The notes beneath the pieces are model-generated. The model was not told the DNA's origin and searched no databases. It saw only the letters and a list, made by a program, of their open reading frames with translations. The position numbers and the translations under genes were made by a program. From Lachnospiraceae bacterium (GTDB lineage: Bacteria; Bacillota; Clostridia; Lachnospirales; Lachnospiraceae), in NCBI GenBank assembly GCA_015056815.1, contig SVFN01000015.1, forward strand, positions 1 to 64,000: a stretch of 64,000 nt of DNA, read 5' to 3'. Shown piece after piece: positions 27,065 to 36,866 of the stretch; the stretch's first letter is position 1, and each line of letters opens with the position of its first letter.

Positions 27065-27946
27065 TCATTTTCTACCTAAATAAAGCTTTACCCTTACCTG
27101 CTTTTGGAAAAATGCCACCCCATAACTGAGTACCTGTTCATAACCTTTTAGGGCTTCCGCATATTTCTCATCTATGATCTGCTTTATTGCCTTACCGCAG
27201 TCCTTTTCCAGATCAGATTCCTTATCGGATTTCTTTGCCTCAATAATGATCGCTCTTTTATTTTTTCTGTCTTTCAGCAATAGATCAGGTCTTCCAAGTC
27301 CTTTTTCTTTGTTAGAATCCACACTGTATCCTCTTCCCACAAAAATTCCGGCAAGAAACGCATGATAATAATCTTCGTGATAGTCATTATAGCTGATGGT
27401 ATCCCATAAAAGCCCGGATAATATCTCAGTAGCCCTTTCTTCATTTCCCTCCCATAATGTATTGATAAACTCCCTGATCGTATCCTCATTAACTGTCTCA
27501 CTAAAATACCTGACTACAGTATCCTCAAATATAGATGCTATCTCCTTATTGGGTATTCTAAGCGAAACTGTTTCATTATCCTCACACGGATCTGCTTTTG
27601 TGATGTAGCCTGTCATCAAAAGAACGCTCCATAAATTATCTTCTGATGAATGCAGTGTGTCATAAGTCAGTTCATCCGAAATTGTCTGCGTGATTGTTCC
27701 CCCGTTCAAAAGAGTCTCAAACTTATCCGTAACATCAAAATCGGTGCGTTTCACAAATGTCAACAGGATACCATTATGGCTGGTATTCTTCCAATAATTC
27801 CTGGGTCTGGCATCTTTTTTATATCTGAGAGCTGATATATGGTTGATCACATCCCACGGACAATATAAATAACGATTGCCAAAAACATAACCGTCATACC
27901 ATTCCTTTATTTCAACTGCCGCATCTCTCCTTCCAGCTCTTTTGTT
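27065..27946 (-). pseudogene. 3' remnant of an AAA-ATPase-like/PD-(D/E)XK protein
   Basis: The frame is open from just after a TGA at about 27947. It carries the internal family block EIKEWYDGYVFGN, then YCPWDVINHISAL, and ends in a PD-(D/E)XK nuclease domain (GRPDLLL, then IIIEAKKS). Full-length members start with an AAA-ATPase-like half of about 250 residues, which is missing. No start codon with a ribosome binding site is available (only a GTG at 27850). These proteins occur in many scattered copies in Clostridia and Bacteroides genomes; here only the back half survives. Confidence 0.7.
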
Positions 27947-28077
27947 TCAAGATGATAATTCGTTTCAATTCTTACTTCTACAATCGACATCAGATCATAT
28001 CTATGTTCCAAATCTGCCTCTGCATATACCATATTAGGTTGCATGGTATATGAAATATGATTTTCCCCAATAATCAT
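27907..28077 (-). CDS. Short hypothetical frame between the beta-galactosidase and the nuclease remnant
   Basis: 56 codons from the ATG at 28077, with AAGGAG only 3 bases before it, overlapping the remnant by about 40 bases in another frame. It encodes an acidic, soluble-looking peptide with no family I recognise. It could be the tail of a second truncated gene. Confidence 0.25.
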   Translation of the reverse strand: MIIGENHISYTMQPNMVYAEADLEHRYDLMSIVEVRIETNYHLETKELEGEMRQLK

Positions 28078-28139
28078 GCTCTCCTTCTTCTGTTCTTTGA
28101 CTGCTTTCACAAATTTCTCCGGCAAAGTCAGAAAGTACA

Positions 28140-30248
28140 CTATCGCTCTCTGTAAAAATCATCTTTTTGCTGTGAATAAACAAGATAACATTCTCTGCCG
28201 AAAAGAAGGCCGGCAGGAACCCGCCATGGCTCTCCGGTAAAAAACTCATCCGCCACAAGTTCGCCGTCCGCATAAATCTGGGCGGCATCCCCGATATACG
28301 GTATCTCTACAAATCCCTGTCCGCCGTCCACATCGATCTTCTGCCACTTGCGGCTGCGTTTGCATCCCAGATTCAGTTCCTCCTCATAAGGGGGCACAAA
28401 AGGCTCCTCCACATCTGTCAGAACAATCTTTGCCGGTCGGAAGCTGTGACCGGTCTTTACCTGTTCAAACCTCTGCCCGGTCCATATCCGGTATGAAAAA
28501 TCTCCCTCTTCCACCGCCCGGATCTGTCCATCATATTCATAAACATTGCAGTTTTCCCCGATATAAAGTTTTTCTGCAAGCTTTCTTGCATATTTTGCCT
28601 CTTCAAAGGTCAATAACACAACCCTGATCTCATGGTACCAAAAGCCTTTTTCTTCCTCAGACTGCTCTATTGGCACTGCCCCAGGCAAATCCTGTCCTTT
28701 TTTTTCATGACCGGTAACTTCAATACAGGTTCCATCCTCAAACTGAAAGCATGGCGTAATTCCTGCAATTTCCACAAAAAAATAAGTATTCTCCACCCGG
28801 CATAACGGCTGGGCAGTGGCATAGCGCAGCAGATTTTTTCCAAGCATCATGTCAAAAGGCATAAAAAAGCAGATCTCGCCTTTCACATCAATGGGCGGAA
28901 AACAAACTGCCCCCGTGTCGATCACGGCCCCCTTTATCTCTTCAAGCTGTTCCATACGCTGATAATGGTTCACAAACACAAATCCGCCGGTCTCATTTCT
29001 TCGCATACAGTAGCGCAGAGATTTCAGGTCGTCCTGAAGGGCAACTCTTTGCGCCTCCACATGCTCCATCGTTGCAAGCAGACTGCCAAAATCATGCAGA
29101 AACAGATGCAAAATATTTAACATTCCATACTGTTCTCTGGCCTCACCGTATTGCGTCAGCGCCGTATGAAAATCATAATTCAGGATCGGGTAATCATTGG
29201 GATACCCTGTCGCTTTTGACTCCTGCAGAGTTGATATTTTTCCGATCTTATTGGTCCCGCCATGATACATATAATAGCCCACCAGATTATTTCCACACCC
29301 AAGCTTCACGAGTGAAAGTGCATAAGCATCCATTCCCGATATAAGCATTCGCCGGTGATGCGTTGGCTGAAGCCCCGCACCAAGCTCACAGGTGGCATAT
29401 GGATATCTCTCATAGGGAAGCTGCCAGCCGTCACTGTTTTTTTCTCCAATGATATCAGCTCCCACTGCCGAGTCATTGCGCATGGTAAGAAATGAATAAT
29501 GGGGGGAAGGAGGCAGTCTTTCAATATGATCTGCCCAGGGCGCATCCACGTATGCTGCGAACACAGGCAGTGTGTCATCCACCGGTATTTTTGCCCCGTA
29601 TTTACTGTTCCAGCCTGTCACGGTATAGATCGGTACATCAAATCCGATCTCAACGGCCAGCTGCTTCAGTGCCAGAAGATGATCTGCCCGGTCTACCAGC
29701 TCATTTTCCAGCTGGATCCCTATGATGCACCCGCCATCTTTATAAAGCTTTCCTTTGACCCGGGCATAAATCTGTTCATACCAACGTCTTGCCTGCGCCA
29801 TATATTCGGGATTATTGTCTCTGAGCGGATATGGTTTTTTCAAAAGCCAGTCCGGAAACGCTCCGTTTCTGCACTCGCCATGCGCCCATGGTCCGATGCG
29901 CAAAAGTACATCAAGGCCTGCACGCTCTGCATCTTCCAGAAATCTGCGGATATCCCTGTCGCCTTCAAAATCAAATTCTCCTTCTGTTTCCTCATGATAA
30001 ATCCAGAACATATATGTGGCAACGATCGTGATCCCACCTGCCTTCATTTTGCAAAGTTCCCGATACCACTCGTCACGATGTGCTCTGGAGAAATGATATT
30101 CGCCCATGACCGGAAGCCACGGCCTGCCACCCCGTTCCAAATACAGACTCGTAACATCGATCCGCTCTCCTTTTTGGTTTTCTCCTCCCATGCGAAGATG
30201 TCCACGGAGTATTTCTTTTTTTTCATATGATTTAAATTGATACGTCAT
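28140..30248 (-). CDS. Glycoside hydrolase family 35 beta-galactosidase
   Basis: 702 residues from the ATG at 30248 (GGAGGG 7 bases upstream). The GH35 barrel is recognisable: WYRELCKMKAGGITIVATY, RIGPWAHGECRNGAFPDWL, the acid/base glutamate in GIQLENEL, a candidate nucleophile in TCELGAGLQ, and YYMYHGGTN. The C-terminal about 300 residues are beta-rich accessory domains. There is no signal peptide, so it is cytoplasmic. It would remove terminal beta-galactose from imported oligosaccharides. It stands alone, with no transporter or regulator beside it. Confidence 0.9.
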   Translation of the reverse strand: MTYQFKSYEKKEILRGHLRMGGENQKGERIDVTSLYLERGGRPWLPVMGEYHFSRAHRDEWYRELCKMKAGGITIVATYMFWIYHEETEGEFDFEGDRDIRRFLEDAERAGLDVLLRIGPWAHGECRNGAFPDWLLKKPYPLRDNNPEYMAQARRWYEQIYARVKGKLYKDGGCIIGIQLENELVDRADHLLALKQLAVEIGFDVPIYTVTGWNSKYGAKIPVDDTLPVFAAYVDAPWADHIERLPPSPHYSFLTMRNDSAVGADIIGEKNSDGWQLPYERYPYATCELGAGLQPTHHRRMLISGMDAYALSLVKLGCGNNLVGYYMYHGGTNKIGKISTLQESKATGYPNDYPILNYDFHTALTQYGEAREQYGMLNILHLFLHDFGSLLATMEHVEAQRVALQDDLKSLRYCMRRNETGGFVFVNHYQRMEQLEEIKGAVIDTGAVCFPPIDVKGEICFFMPFDMMLGKNLLRYATAQPLCRVENTYFFVEIAGITPCFQFEDGTCIEVTGHEKKGQDLPGAVPIEQSEEEKGFWYHEIRVVLLTFEEAKYARKLAEKLYIGENCNVYEYDGQIRAVEEGDFSYRIWTGQRFEQVKTGHSFRPAKIVLTDVEEPFVPPYEEELNLGCKRSRKWQKIDVDGGQGFVEIPYIGDAAQIYADGELVADEFFTGEPWRVPAGLLFGRECYLVYSQQKDDFYRER

Positions 30249-30420
30249 AGATATTCCCTCCATTTTTCTCATTTTTGTGAGACAAACATTTATTCAGATT
30301 TTAACAAATCTATCTGTAAATGCATCATAATTAATTGCTTTATCATATAAAAAAATTGCTTTCGCCGTACTTGATCATATCCGGGATTTTTTAAACGGAA
30401 TCTGCTTTTGTGTGAATAAA

Positions 30421-30474
30421 AGAAACGCCGTCTGCTGCCTGACCTGAGTCAATATGGCATCAAACCGCGTTTCT
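30421..30474 (-). terminator. Terminator after cstA
   Basis: Arms AGAAACGC (30421-30428) and GCGTTTCT (30467-30474) pair around a 38-base loop. Reading the minus strand, TTTTATT follows. The rest of 30249-30504 is AT-rich and shows no gene. Confidence 0.5.
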
Positions 30475-30504
30475 CTCCTGTTTTCATTTATGGGTTGCCG
30501 ATTT

Positions 30505-32265
30505 TTATGCGTTCTTTTCTTTCTTCTGCTTTGCCAGATTCGCAAAAGAGTAAACTGCCAGCACCAGTGCAAGTACCACTAACAGCACTGCAAGGATTGC
30601 CTGCACATAAGTCCAGACATCCGCTTCCCCGGCACCGACTGCTTTGATCTTGCCAAGGATCGTCTGGATCAGGGAACAGATGGTAACGATGAGCATAAAT
30701 ACCATCGGGATATAAAACATCTTATTGTTGCGTCCCACTTTACCAAGCCATGTACAGACTGCCAAAAGTCCGACTGCCGCAAGAAGCTGATTGGCAGCTC
30801 CGAATAACGGCCAGATCTTTGCATAACCGGTCATGCCGAGTCCCACGCCTAACACAACGGTTACAACTGTCGCGAAATAAGGGTTACAGAGAAACTTCTT
30901 CGTTCCCTTCACATCCTTTACCGTCTCATTCGGTGCAAGCCAGAATTCCTGGAACATATAGCGTGCCAGTCTTGTCGCCGTATCCAGGGATGTCAGGCAG
31001 AAGACGGATACTGCCAGAACGAACATACTGTAAATGATGCCAACGATCGGGCTGTCTTCCCCTACGAAGCTTCCGATCATCCCGGAGATACCACCGGCAA
31101 ATACCGCTGTGGGGCTGGTCAGTCCGGTGGCTGCCAGTGCCTCTTTATCCACATTGACCGTATGCCATACGAAGCCGACCGCGCACAGAGAGATCACTGC
31201 TACCACACATTCGATCAGCATGGAACCGTAAGCAACCGGTCTTGCATTTGCTTCATTGTCGATCTGTTTCGATGTCGTACCCGAAGAAACCAGTGAGTGG
31301 AAACCGGAGATCGCACCACAGGCAATGGTAACAAACAATGCCGGGAACAGACTTCCTGTCGCAAATAATCCGTTTGTATCGCTGATCGTCCATCCGGAAA
31401 AAGCCGGGATATCAAGATGTCCATGTCCCGTAAGTGCCGCACCGATGATCGCTATAACGGCAACACCGATCATGAAGTATAAGAGGAAAGAGCTCAAATA
31501 GTCTCTCGGCTGAAGCAGGATCCATACCGGCGTAACTGATGCGATCAAAATGTAAACGCCCAGGATCCACATCCACGCATTATAGGAAATAGTGATCGGG
31601 CACCAGTTCATACCGATCGCCACGATGATCACGATACCGATCACTCCGATGACAGATGCCGGACCGATCGGAACATTTTTACGATATACCAAAAATCCAA
31701 AGCAGATGGCAAGTAAGATAAATAAAAGCGAGATCATGGCTGTCTGCTGATGGGCTAAAAGCGCTGCCCCCTCAACCGCCACGCCTGCTGCCGTCGTGCT
31801 TCCGAAGGTACTTGCCACGATGGAGCTGAACGCTGCCACAACCAAAAGCAGGGTCAGGTAACCGAAGATGATAAAAATCTTCTTCGCCATATTCCCCATG
31901 GCATCCTCGATCACTTCGCCAATCGACTGTCCCTGATGACGCATGGAGGCAAAAAGTGCTCCGTAATCATGTACGCCGCCAAAGAAAACACCGCCGATCA
32001 AAACCCACAAAAGAACGGGTACCCATCCAAAGATCGCTGCCTGGATCGGACCGTTGATCGGACCGGCACCTGCGATCGATGAAAAATGATGTCCCATCAG
32101 GACCGGAGTCTTGGCCGGGACATAATCGATCCCGTCCTCCATTTCATGTGCGGGTGTCGTCTTTGACGGATCGACTCCCCATTGCTCTGCCAGCCACTTG
32201 CCATAAAAGACATAACCGCAGAACAAGATCGCGATACTAATGATCAGTATCAATGCTGCATTCAT
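30505..32265 (-). CDS. cstA: Carbon starvation protein CstA, pyruvate/peptide transporter
   Basis: 586 residues from the ATG at 32265, which follows AGGAGG. It has about 16 predicted membrane helices. The family signature GHHFSSIAGAGPINGP is near residue 60, followed by the conserved GVFFGGVHDYGALFAS. Length is that of the shorter Firmicutes CstA/YjiY form. Known members import pyruvate or peptides when carbon is scarce. No LytTR-type regulator is next to it. Confidence 0.93.
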   Translation of the reverse strand: MNAALILIISIAILFCGYVFYGKWLAEQWGVDPSKTTPAHEMEDGIDYVPAKTPVLMGHHFSSIAGAGPINGPIQAAIFGWVPVLLWVLIGGVFFGGVHDYGALFASMRHQGQSIGEVIEDAMGNMAKKIFIIFGYLTLLLVVAAFSSIVASTFGSTTAAGVAVEGAALLAHQQTAMISLLFILLAICFGFLVYRKNVPIGPASVIGVIGIVIIVAIGMNWCPITISYNAWMWILGVYILIASVTPVWILLQPRDYLSSFLLYFMIGVAVIAIIGAALTGHGHLDIPAFSGWTISDTNGLFATGSLFPALFVTIACGAISGFHSLVSSGTTSKQIDNEANARPVAYGSMLIECVVAVISLCAVGFVWHTVNVDKEALAATGLTSPTAVFAGGISGMIGSFVGEDSPIVGIIYSMFVLAVSVFCLTSLDTATRLARYMFQEFWLAPNETVKDVKGTKKFLCNPYFATVVTVVLGVGLGMTGYAKIWPLFGAANQLLAAVGLLAVCTWLGKVGRNNKMFYIPMVFMLIVTICSLIQTILGKIKAVGAGEADVWTYVQAILAVLLVVLALVLAVYSFANLAKQKKEKNA

Positions 32266-32399
32266 TTCCTTATTCCTCCTTTTACAGATACTTTTTCCGC
32301 CACTTCCGAACGGATGTATTTTGTCACTGTTCTCAGCCTTTCCAAACAGCAACAATCTATTTTCACGCGCCGCCAGGACCGTTCACCTTCGTTTACGTC

Positions 32400-32927
32400 T
32401 TAAGCTTTGCTGAAAATATCTTCATAAAAAGGAACCAGATGTCTTGCTGCCTTGCAGGCATATGCCTTTCCCTTCGAAAGATCCATCATTACCAGATGTC
32501 CCTCTGCATGTCCGCGGATCGTAAACAGATAATCCTTCTCATACCGAAAAGACTTCACCGCTTCTCTCACTGCTTTCTCCGGCGTCTGCTCACACAGAAA
32601 AGCCACTGTGAGATAGGAATACATATGATCCTTTGGAGGATATTTATGTCCCTTGCAGACAAGCTGCGGCGCCATATACTCTGCCATCAGCATCCCGGCC
32701 TTTTCGATATCAGATAACTCCACTGTCTTTTGGTTCAGGAAAAGAATATGCTCAAATCCCAGTACACTCCAAAGGTTCGCCTTCGGGCTTAAAACATATT
32801 TCTCACTCACCGTTGAAAAAAAGCCATAGGCATCCGCATGTATGCCGCCGATCTCATAATCTCTGCTTATATCAAAGGATTTTGCATATTCCAGCAATAA
32901 TCTGTCGAAATATTGTTCTCTGTTCAT
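32400..32927 (-). CDS. Conserved hypothetical protein, 175 residues
   Basis: ATG at 32927 with only a weak GAGTG upstream, but a near-consensus promoter precedes it. It has no signal peptide or membrane helix. Conserved-looking blocks include KANLWSVLGFEHILF and a late HAEGHLVMMDLSKGKAYACKA, which could be one compact alpha/beta domain. I do not recognise the family with certainty. Single-gene transcript. Confidence 0.7.
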   Translation of the reverse strand: MNREQYFDRLLLEYAKSFDISRDYEIGGIHADAYGFFSTVSEKYVLSPKANLWSVLGFEHILFLNQKTVELSDIEKAGMLMAEYMAPQLVCKGHKYPPKDHMYSYLTVAFLCEQTPEKAVREAVKSFRYEKDYLFTIRGHAEGHLVMMDLSKGKAYACKAARHLVPFYEDIFSKA

Positions 32928-32974
32928 GTTTCACTCTGTCGCTTTCCCGCAGTACATTATCACAGCTAAATCCT

Positions 32975-33003
32975 ATTATAATGAATCATATTCCATTTTT
33001 CAA
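32975..33003 (-). promoter_or_regulatory. Promoter of the 175-residue hypothetical gene
   Basis: -35 TTGAAA (33003-32998), 17-base spacer, -10 TATAAT (32980-32975), 48 bases upstream of the ATG. Confidence 0.8.
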
Positions 33004-33079
33004 GCAAAAATTCGGTCAAATTGTAAAATTGCGGTCATTTTCCCGTTTTTTGGTCGTTTTGTTGCGCAATTGCGAAGTA

Positions 33080-33961
33080 TTACCAGATCAGATTGATAAA
33101 TCCCATCAGAAAACCAAGTCCCGCCCCCAGATAGACGATAGCACTCAGCTCCCGCTTCATTACGCCAAAGACCATCTCTTCCAGCTGCTTTGCATCAAGC
33201 CCACGGATCTTGTCCACTACGATCTGTTCGATATTGACTGCCGCCAGCACCGCATCCAGATTGCGGTCCACCGCAGCCACATACCCGTTTACGATTTCTT
33301 CCACGATCCGCGGGATGTGCGCCTCTAAGCGGGCATGTATATCACAAAACCGGATATTCATCGCATCTTCTTCCACATTCGCTAACATCTGTTCGCAGTA
33401 GTCGGGTCCCTTCTCCTGAAGTTTACGGTCTACCGCTTCGGCAATCCCGTCATGCAGCTTCCCCATCAGGCTTTTCATGAAAAGCTGTCCACCCATTCTC
33501 TCCTGAATCTCTTCCATGACACCGTCTGCCACAAACTGTCCGACATTTGCCTCCTCAAGCTTTTTCATCAAAAACCTTCTGCCTTCCCGCATCATACGTT
33601 CTTTATAGCGCTCCAGCTGTTGTGGTGAAAAAGCCTCCTCTGCCACATCTCCTATGGTCTTCTCACTTTCCGACATACGCTCCAGCCACTGCTCTGCCAC
33701 ACTGCGCAGCTTTCCTTTTGTCTGATCCGATAAGAGCGTTCCCCTGAGTGTCTCTGAGTTGACCAGTTCTTTACTTACCATATTACCGATGGCTACTGCG
33801 ATCCGCTCCTTCTGCTGGGGGATCAGCCCCGGTGTGAAGGGAACATGAATCTTCCCGATATAATAAGCCTTTCTGGGATGAAACAGCATTTTGATCGCGA
33901 TGTCATTGGTGATATAACCGATCACGCCGCCTAGCAAGGGTGCCAGTATTATTTTAAGCAT
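33080..33961 (-). CDS. DUF445 (YheB-type) membrane-anchored protein
   Basis: 293 residues; ATG at 33961 with GAGG 7 bases upstream. It starts with the family hallmark: a short helix then GGVIGYITNDIAIKMLFHPR. A long helical, charged middle (about 60-265) follows, then a C-terminal helix LGFLMGFINLIW, so both ends are in the membrane. The family is linked to spore or envelope functions in Firmicutes, but no molecular activity is established. Confidence 0.85.
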   Translation of the reverse strand: MLKIILAPLLGGVIGYITNDIAIKMLFHPRKAYYIGKIHVPFTPGLIPQQKERIAVAIGNMVSKELVNSETLRGTLLSDQTKGKLRSVAEQWLERMSESEKTIGDVAEEAFSPQQLERYKERMMREGRRFLMKKLEEANVGQFVADGVMEEIQERMGGQLFMKSLMGKLHDGIAEAVDRKLQEKGPDYCEQMLANVEEDAMNIRFCDIHARLEAHIPRIVEEIVNGYVAAVDRNLDAVLAAVNIEQIVVDKIRGLDAKQLEEMVFGVMKRELSAIVYLGAGLGFLMGFINLIW

Positions 33962-34090
33962 ATCCGTACCTCATCTGTCACCGTCACAGGACGTGACAGA
34001 GCATTCTTTCTTTTTGGTGATTTTGAAACTATCCTTCCGTCATTCAAAACGACGGTTTTATTTTATCACGGTTCTGTGGAGCAATACAAT

Positions 34091-34128
34091 AAAAAAGCAC
34101 AAACCGGATCATAAATTCCGATTTGTGC
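34091..34128 (-). terminator. Terminator after the Cthe_2159-like gene
   Basis: Hairpin 34097-34128 (GCACAAA paired with TTTGTGC, extended by CGG/CCG), followed on the minus strand by six T (34096-34091). Confidence 0.8.
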
Positions 34129-34151
34129 CTTCCTGTTCTTTTATCTGCTTT

Positions 34152-36053
34152 CTACCATTTCTTATATCCTTTTGCCAATATCAGTCCCAGGAATAGAGCA
34201 AAGACACTTGCTGCCAGCCAGATCCATACCTTAAGATCCGGTTCATCGCCCGTAGCATTGTCAGGGCTGTCTGCTTCGTTTTGCTCCCCTGTGCTCTGCT
34301 GTGTGGACACCATCTGCTGCCGGTTATAACGGCTCCCTGCTGTCAAATCCATATCCTCCATTTGTTCCATTCCCGCAGTACGGCCAAATGCTCCGCCGAA
34401 GCCTCCCCGCATCCCGGCCCCGCCGATCCATCCGGATGTACTTCCTGCCTTTGTCACGACGGATGAAAGGGTTACGTTCTCACTGCTTTCACCTGCGGTA
34501 ATGGTATATGTACCATCCTGTACAAACTCGGGTGTACTGACGATCACAGAGGTATAAGAAGCGGGAATCCCGTAAGAAAGTATTTCTCCGCCATCCTGTG
34601 CTGTCACTGTCAGTTCCGTATCCGCCGCGGCGCCGTCAAACAGATACAAAACCGAACACTGTGTTGAGGTATCGCTGATATCTTCCACCATGGAAGAACC
34701 GCCGCATGCCACGACCGTTCCGCCATTGATCTCAAGAATCCCGCCATTCTCACTGCCGTAATCGAGCGCGCAGTTTGGTCCGTCACCGGACAGGCTGACA
34801 AATACCGTTCCGCCCTCTATGCAGATGCTTCCATTGGAGTCCAGTCCGTCTGCATCCTGTCCGTTTGCATTGATGACCGTTACACTCCCGCCCGTGATCC
34901 TGATATAGGACTCCGGCTTATCTGCAGCGTCCGCACTGTCGGAAGTATCCCCTGTCCCGCTTTCAGTATTTTGTATAAAATCTGCAGGTATTTTTGCATC
35001 CATACCGTCAACGGGATGTGCCAAAGCCCCGTTTTCCGATACACTTTGCATAAATTCCGGCAGTCTGTCTTCGGTCATGTCTTTTCTCTGCCGTATGCCG
35101 TTTTCCGAAACGCTGTTACCGTCAGACATATCCCGCATGTGTCCTTCTGTCATCTCTCCAAAATCTGTCTGAGAGCTTCCGCCGTTTGCATTCATTCCGT
35201 CATCCGTCGGATAAATCTCAATCTCTCCTCCTGCCACCTCGATTTTGACTGCTTCTATGCCTTCATAGCAATCGTTGATAAACAGTCTGCCGGATTCCAT
35301 ATAAAAGAAACCCTCATCAGCCGTTACACAAATCCCGTCGTCCTGTGCCTCGATCGTAAGAAGTGCTTCCCGGATCCTCACACTGTCATTGGCATGGATG
35401 CCGTCCTGCACAGCTTCGATCGTGATCGTTCCGCCCGCGATGACAAGATCATCATTAGCATCGATCCCATGTTTATATTCCGCCCTGATCGTCAGCGCTC
35501 CGCTTCCGTTGATCGTCAGATCGTCATGTGTAAAGACCGCGCCGCCTGTACCGTCGTCCAGTGCCTCTTTCTGATACTGTACCCCGCTTGTGAATGTGTT
35601 TTCACTTCCTTCGGCCAGCGTCACAAACACTTTATCCGCCTGCTCGATCCGAAGGCATGCATCATCGCTGCAATGGATCATAGCACCGTCCAGTAAGATC
35701 CATACCTTGGAGCTTTTGTAGGCATCCACGATGATACTGCCATCCTCCAGTGTCCCGGAAAGCACATAATATCCGCCGTTTTTGATATAGATGTTTCCGT
35801 CATAGGCATACGCCCCTTTTCCAGAGACCGTACTCTGCGTCCCGTTTAATCCGATCACGGTCGCGCCGGAAGTATCCCAGGCAGCATTTCCATCATTTTC
35901 CGTAAAATATTCGGACCCGCTATAGCTTTCAGCATCCTGGTCCACGATAGACACGATTCCAATCTTTTTTCCATTCATAAAGACCACTGTGAGCACGATC
36001 GTACAGACAAGCACGATCACACAGATCTGATCGATTCGTTTGTGTGTTGACAT
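34152..36053 (-). CDS. Cthe_2159-type carbohydrate-binding beta-helix protein, membrane anchored
   Basis: 633 residues; ATG at 36053 after AGGAGG. A membrane helix at residues 9-27, then a repetitive beta-helix of strand-turn units containing DGIDANDDL, QDGIHANDS and DDGICVTAD. This matches the polygalacturonate-binding, calcium-rich Cthe_2159 fold (DUF4353-type). Residues about 300-370 form a disordered Asp/Ser/Met-rich loop. A final helix (VWIWLAASVFALFLG) and a lysine tail end the protein, so it is anchored at both ends. It is followed on the operon side by DUF4956 and VTC genes, a recurring trio in Clostridia thought to act at the cell surface. Confidence 0.85.
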   Translation of the reverse strand: MSTHKRIDQICVIVLVCTIVLTVVFMNGKKIGIVSIVDQDAESYSGSEYFTENDGNAAWDTSGATVIGLNGTQSTVSGKGAYAYDGNIYIKNGGYYVLSGTLEDGSIIVDAYKSSKVWILLDGAMIHCSDDACLRIEQADKVFVTLAEGSENTFTSGVQYQKEALDDGTGGAVFTHDDLTINGSGALTIRAEYKHGIDANDDLVIAGGTITIEAVQDGIHANDSVRIREALLTIEAQDDGICVTADEGFFYMESGRLFINDCYEGIEAVKIEVAGGEIEIYPTDDGMNANGGSSQTDFGEMTEGHMRDMSDGNSVSENGIRQRKDMTEDRLPEFMQSVSENGALAHPVDGMDAKIPADFIQNTESGTGDTSDSADAADKPESYIRITGGSVTVINANGQDADGLDSNGSICIEGGTVFVSLSGDGPNCALDYGSENGGILEINGGTVVACGGSSMVEDISDTSTQCSVLYLFDGAAADTELTVTAQDGGEILSYGIPASYTSVIVSTPEFVQDGTYTITAGESSENVTLSSVVTKAGSTSGWIGGAGMRGGFGGAFGRTAGMEQMEDMDLTAGSRYNRQQMVSTQQSTGEQNEADSPDNATGDEPDLKVWIWLAASVFALFLGLILAKGYKKW

Positions 36054-36113
36054 ATGCCGCCTCCTTTCCTATTGGTCTGCAGATCGCAGCCTGTTGCCAT
36101 TCACATGTTCCGG

Positions 36114-36785
36114 TTACCCCATATAGTCTCCGTTATAGCTTACCAGGACCGCACTCTCGATCCCGTCCATATCCGACAGAAAATTGATAAAATCCGTATC
36201 ATCTTCCTTCAAACGGATTTCCATATTCAGCTCCACGATTCCTTTTCTGGCTGTCTTGCTTTTCACCACGCATTTCTGTGTCTGCTGTTTTAAATACTCT
36301 GTGGCTTTATTCTCACTTTCTTTCCCGTCACAGCGAAGCACGACAATGTAAGGGTTGACAGAAGCTTTCCGGTTGGCAAAGATCAGAATGATCAAACCGA
36401 TCATGACACTTCCGAACACCGCAAGAGGGATCAGGCCGGCTGCAAGCACGATACCTGCCGCAATTGCCCAGAACAAAAATGCAATATCCAACGGCTCTTT
36501 GATAGCTGTACGGAAACGTACGATAGAGAGTGCACCGACCATACCAAGTGACAGCACTACATTACTGGTCACTGCCAGGATCACAAAAGTAGTGATCATC
36601 GTCAGGGCTACTAACGTCACCCCAAAGCTTGAAGAATACATCACACCCGCATAGGTCTTTTTGTAAACAAAGTAAACAAACAGACCGATCCCAAATGCCA
36701 GCACCATTGCAAGCACCATATCCAATAAACTGACCGCTGTCACATTTTCCAGAAAACCCGATTTAAAAATATCATTGAAACTCAT
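36114..36785 (-). CDS. DUF4956 membrane protein
   Basis: 223 residues from the ATG at 36785 (GGAG 7 bases upstream). Four membrane helices in the first about 125 residues, with the family block GMVGALSIVRFRTAIKEP between helices, then a soluble ferredoxin-like C-terminal domain. The family almost always sits beside a VTC-domain polyphosphate polymerase gene, as here. It may couple polyphosphate synthesis to the membrane; this is inferred from gene neighbourhood only. Confidence 0.88.
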   Translation of the reverse strand: MSFNDIFKSGFLENVTAVSLLDMVLAMVLAFGIGLFVYFVYKKTYAGVMYSSSFGVTLVALTMITTFVILAVTSNVVLSLGMVGALSIVRFRTAIKEPLDIAFLFWAIAAGIVLAAGLIPLAVFGSVMIGLIILIFANRKASVNPYIVVLRCDGKESENKATEYLKQQTQKCVVKSKTARKGIVELNMEIRLKEDDTDFINFLSDMDGIESAVLVSYNGDYMG

Positions 36786-36866
36786 AAGCATTCTCCTTTC
36801 ATCCTCTGCAATTTTTCATCCTTGTTACAACAATTTCTGATGTCTGTCCTCTCTGTTCTGATCGCT

